Assembly: GCF_901709675.1 (NCBI RefSeq)
Contig: NC_051088.1
Coordinates: forward strand, 12,441,693-12,505,692
DNA from: Syngnathus acus
Lineage: Eukaryota; Chordata; Actinopteri; Syngnathiformes; Syngnathidae
Reading direction: 5' to 3'
Length of the DNA stretch: 64,000 nt
Shown: piece by piece, positions 60,151-64,000 of the stretch
How positions within the stretch are numbered: position 1 is the stretch's first letter
Layout: every line of letters begins with the position of its first letter
Notes under the pieces: generated by a model
Database searches by the model: none
What the model was told of the DNA's origin: nothing
Seen by the model: only the letters and a program-made list of their open reading frames with translations
Position numbers and translations under genes: made by a program

Positions 60151-60428
60151 CAGGGGTGTCAAAGTCATTTTTGTCACGGGCCGCATCATAGTCACAGTTT
60201 CCTTCGGAGGGCCATTATGACTGTCAACCCAAATAAATGTATGAACGCCTCATATTATATACAGTATGATACAAAACAAACTGACAAATTGTTCGTTTTC
60301 ACATCAAACTAGTAGAAACTTTTCAAATATTTTAAAAAGCTGATTTTTAAAAGTGAAGACAAATTGACTTTGCGGGCCACAGAAAATGATGTGGCGGGCC
60401 ATATCTGGCCTAGAGTTTGACACCTGTG
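60151..60428 (+). mobile_element. hAT MITE of the GTGTCAAACTC type, copy 2
   Basis: The ends CAGGGGTGTCAAAGTC and GAGTTTGACACCTGTG are inverted. The flanks AACTAAAT (60143-60150) and ACCTAAAT (60429-60436) agree at 7 of 8 bases, an aged 8-bp target duplication. The interior is shared with copy 1 at 46655 in the opposite orientation. Confidence 0.85.
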
Positions 60429-61567
60429 ACCTAAATGATTGGTAACTTTTGGTAATTTTTCTCCCATTGTAAATTAAATTTGTTTCCTATATTGTAAACA
60501 GATTGTTTTTGACTGTAAATGACAATAATCGTTCGCAGCTCACTCATGGATAGCGAACCACACTCACAGTGTACTGTTGTGCACACTGACCACAGTCCAA
60601 GTTAAGACCCAAAGAGAAGATCGCAAGTCCTAGGCTGTTGTGACTCAGCCTGTTGGAGACGTCAGATGCTTCAATGCGGTGAGTCATTGTGGTTACTTGC
60701 TCTATCTGTGTCTTAGGACCTTCAGTCGTCCTTGTACATTACAGTAAGCCATGTATTTTGTTGTGTTTTTGGTTTCAGGATCGGTTTCAGGATTTGTGTG
60801 ATTGTGATTCCGCCATACACATTGTGATGCCATTATGGGCAATACAGAGCACGATTGAGGTCGAATGTACTTTTTTTTTCTCCTGTGCTGTTTCTGGGCA
60901 ACTGATTTGCCTGTTTTAAGTAGCCATAAAGCTCCTTTATTTTTCACAAGTCTAAAAATGGACCGCACTTTAACGAGTAACTTTTTTCCACATTTACTCC
61001 GGTTGGTTATATGGGCTCTCGGTTTATGTGTGTTGAGTGCCTTTGACTTGGAGGCAAATGGGGGGGATTAGTTGGGACGAATTTGGCATGTTTATTGATT
61101 CACCCCCGAAAAGTGACATATTTGTAAAAAGCATGCATGCACAAATTAATGTAAGTGTGTATAAGCTCAGGGAAGAATGTTGCTGCACGTCTGGCACATG
61201 TGCAGCTTCATGTATTTGTGCGCAAGACACTGAACACCAGGAAGAAAGCGGCCAAGGACCATTTTAAACAATCACCTTCATCTCTTCCAGTCAAACAACG
61301 AACCTCTTTCGTTTCCTTAACTGGCTAACAAAGACGAGTTTTGTTATGAGGCTTTCAGTCGGCGCCATACTAGTCTGATTTTTAACTACTGACTAAAACT
61401 ATTAAAAGCAGATCCTGTCTGTGATACTTTTGTTGAAATGTGACGCAATGCATCCATGACTTACTCTAATCTCTCCAAACAAATCTGCACATCTTGATCC
61501 CCCATTTAAAATGCCAATAAAGGGAAAGTCATCCCCAAAATATTCTTTACAGTAATATTTTGCATGT

Positions 61568-61770
61568 GCCCCCAATCGTCTAAACATGGCACTTTGATTA
61601 ATATTGTGTTTATGGAATATGAGTATAGCAGCAAAATTCACTCCTTTTATCCATCTCAGGGGGCGGCCATTTTGCTACTTGCTGTTGACTGAAAATGACA
61701 TCCCAATTGTCAGGTCTCAAGCCACAACCAATCACGGCTCAGCTTCAGACAACTGGTGGCATAGGTCAGT
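61568..61770 (+). mobile_element. Hairpin MITE family H, left half
   Basis: It contains CATCTCAGGGGGCGGCCATT, TGCTACTTGCTGTTGACTGA and CCACAACCAATCACGGCTCAG, matching the left arm and centre at 8.7 kb, plus the same outer flank 'gtctaaacatggcactttg'. The right arm is absent. Confidence 0.75.
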
Positions 61771-62160
61771 CTTGCTACGACAACATTCTGCAGACTGTTT
61801 GCAGTCCTAATCAATCAAATCACAACCCAGCTAGAAAATACAAATTTTCTTTTAAAGCGTGACCACAAATTGCATTTGTACATTTGCAACTACGTGTATG
61901 TGCAACTCTATTTGTGAGTGTAGGAGATATACTTTGCATTATGAAAGCCTTGATTGTGCATCTCGATATAGGTCATGCACATCAGATGGATTTTTGTTAT
62001 CTTTGCCATTATTATTTCCTGGAAAAAGCTACATCAGTCCAAAAAAATCTTATTGTGTGTGAGATCTGCTAATGTAACTTCTACGAACTCCACATGGATG
62101 ATGTCATTGACCGCCTGGCTCACAAGCCCAACAGCAAACATCTGGCTGTAATTAATACAA

Positions 62161-62200
62161 CACGCGCGTGCACGCGCGCTCGCGCGCTCACGCACACTCA
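62161..62200. repeat. Alternating purine-pyrimidine CG-rich tract
   Basis: ACGCGCGTGCACGCGCGC and neighbouring GCGCGC units make a run of alternating bases able to adopt Z-DNA. It lies about 280 bases left of the probable promoter. Confidence 0.7.
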
Positions 62201-62439
62201 ACAGAGGTTCGAGTTTATAAATAGACATTTTCATGGCGTTTCCAGAGATTCGTCGATGTCTTTAATCTTAATCCTCTTTCTGCTTTTCTATCCGCTTTCT
62301 TCTCTTTCTTCTCCATCTCTCCTGGTGTCCTCCCTTTATTCTGTCTCCACTCCTCCTCAGTTTATGTCCTCCCACCACTGATAAATTGTATAGCAGAACA
62401 TTTTTGCCTTTTGAGCGGACACTCAGCTGTGATCGAGGA

Positions 62440-62806
62440 CAACTCGGGCACACATACTCAAGCCGAATCTTAGCTGTACGTGCGCTGCACGAGACGATGA
62501 CATCACACCTTTGATATCCTTTAGGCGCGGTCGTGACGTCACTGCTGAAAGAAGAGGCGAGTCGGGGCAGTCAGTGAGACCCCCACAGCACCGCTGATGC
62601 TTCCACTCGTCCACCAATTAAAGCACTAGCCCTCAGAAGAGAGTCCGGCAGCAAAGAGCGGAGAGGGACTACTTTTCCCTCCCTTCTGTTTGCAACCAGC
62701 ACGAGCGTCTGAACTTTGAAAGTCCATTCCCTCCTGCTGGCAGTTCGCGTGGGGAGGACCCACGCAGGACAGCGCAGACAGACAGGCTCACCCCTCAAGA
62801 GAACAT
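62440..62806 (+). promoter_or_regulatory. Probable promoter and first non-coding exon of an unidentified plus-strand gene
   Basis: The segment is GC- and CpG-richer than its surroundings. It contains a full palindromic cAMP-response element TGACGTCA (62534-62541) within GTGACGTCACT. Farther right, a purine/pyrimidine-balanced stretch ends with AAGAGAACAT followed by the strong donor GTAAGT at 62807. No open frame spans it. The exon may end inside an ATG codon. The gene itself lies beyond the right edge. Confidence 0.5.
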
Positions 62807-64000
62807 GTAAGTTGTTGTTTTTTTAAAGACCCTTGTCAAATAAAATGGTCCGATTGCTTCGTTCGAATTCGATGTGTGATGGTGTGTGCGTGTGATGCAA
62901 TACCATGAAAACATTCATACGACTTTATTTAAACACCCGATTCCCGCACGCGTGCAGGTGACCGTGGATTTCGGAAATTGCGGATAGGTCGTGCATGATC
63001 GCATGTAACTTGCCGCTGGTCCTCTGTTAGCCAGGCTTCATTTATGGCATCTCACCAAATAAGGTAATCCACGGACAGTCGATTTTCTTTCTTTTTTTTT
63101 TTTCCTTCTAATAATCATTTTTAACCAGAGATGCATTGGGGAATCGCGCAAGCGCATTCTATGGCCATCTCCACTGTCTCGAAAATGTTCTGATTTTGAA
63201 GGTGGCTTTATGTTAGGATGAAATGACAACTTATTAGTATTTAAGCACACGTGAGTGAAGTGAATGCACAGTCTCCACTTTTTATTGAGTAGAATTAGCA
63301 AAATTTAGGGAACTGCTGTGACATAGAGATGTTCTTTTTCAGTGTATGCATGTGTTTCAAAGCACACCTTTAAGTGCCCCCCCCCCCATACACACACTCA
63401 CGCACACATTTTGATCCTGCTTAATTTGCTTGTGTTCATAACTTAAAATCTCAGATACAGGATTTTCTTTAACTTCATTAGATTGTTGGATCTAACAGTC
63501 GCAAAAGGAGAAGCAGGGTTCCATTAAGCTGGTTTTAAATGTTTTTCAAAAGTGTTTCAAGAGAATTATGCAAAAGAATGACTTATCGGTCCAGTTTACT
63601 TTGTTGGTTTTCCGCTTTTAGTTTGTATATGTTGGAGCTGATGCTGTATATCAACATTGGTTTTATTATACAGTTAGGACATTACCACTGAGATGTTAAA
63701 ATGTATGTGTTGATGTTAGTAGCGGTTGCCAAGTGTGGCTGCTAATGGAGATCCAAATAAACAAGATAATGATGCATGCAATTTGCAGAGCGTAATATGA
63801 CAAGTGTTATTTCTAACTGTGCCACTGATGACACCAGTGAGCCCTGTCGCCTTGATTTAATTCCAAGGGGAGCATGTCAATTAAAATGATTATATTTTGC
63901 ATGTTTATTTGGCACGTTGGTGCTGCGTACTGGTTAGAGAGCATTCTTTTTTTCCCTGCTCGGCCGTGTGGCTGACTGGGTGTGGTGGGCTGTGACGCCA
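62807..64000. other. Likely intron 1 of the right-edge gene
   Basis: This stretch holds moderate-GC DNA with no open frame of note and no second exon that I can identify. A C9 run lies near 63378. Confidence 0.4.

Overview
This is nuclear DNA from a ray-finned fish, most likely a percomorph teleost. The signs are vertebrate genes split into short exons with GT/GC-AG introns, AT-rich introns, and dense fish-type mobile DNA: BEL/Pao, hAT and pogo-like elements, hairpin MITEs and a tRNA-like-headed SINE. I rebuilt five genes exon by exon from the sequence. All lie on the minus strand, and every exon junction was checked for reading phase.

Layout from left to right. (1) 1-19703: the N-terminal, regulatory half of prkcz (atypical protein kinase C zeta). 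Nine exons cover the start codon, PB1 domain, pseudosubstrate, C1 zinc finger, hinge and the kinase glycine loop. The rest of the kinase lies beyond base 1. A 12.7 kb intron separates the PB1 exons from the pseudosubstrate/C1 exons. (2) 20992-26687: a complete-looking BEL/Pao LTR retrotransposon with 509-bp LTRs that differ at one base and a 5-bp target duplication, but with the integrase core missing. (3) 26688-28186: older repeats, including a solo LTR nested in a SINE. (4) 28345-36353: a TNF-receptor gene best matched to tnfrsf14 (HVEM). Its introns hold a hAT element with a MITE inside it and another large palindromic element. (5) 36354-42705: no gene seen; nested hAT elements. (6) 42706-44358: dnase1l1, a DNase I-like nuclease with a hydrophobic C-terminal tail. 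(7) 46147-49106: a SLC46A2-like transporter. (8) 50538-53453: rpl10 (60S ribosomal protein uL16), with two SNORA70-type H/ACA snoRNA genes in its introns. (9) 53454-64000: mostly intergenic repeats and a relic tRNA. Near 62.5-62.8 kb there is a probable promoter and first non-coding exon of an unidentified plus-strand gene.

The gene order combines two blocks that are separate in human: PRKCZ/TNFRSF14 (1p36) and DNASE1L1/RPL10 (Xq28), with the SLC46A2-like gene between the last two. The genes do not form one pathway. They are a polarity/synaptic kinase, an immune co-signalling receptor, a nuclease, a membrane transporter and a ribosomal protein that hosts snoRNAs.

I found no CRISPR array, no bacterial-style operon and no clearly new gene system. 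The most noteworthy items are the integrase-less but young BEL element, the duplicated intronic snoRNA, three recurrent hairpin/TIR element families, two GC-AG introns, and an unidentified frame-broken coding-like stretch at 30.6-31.15 kb.
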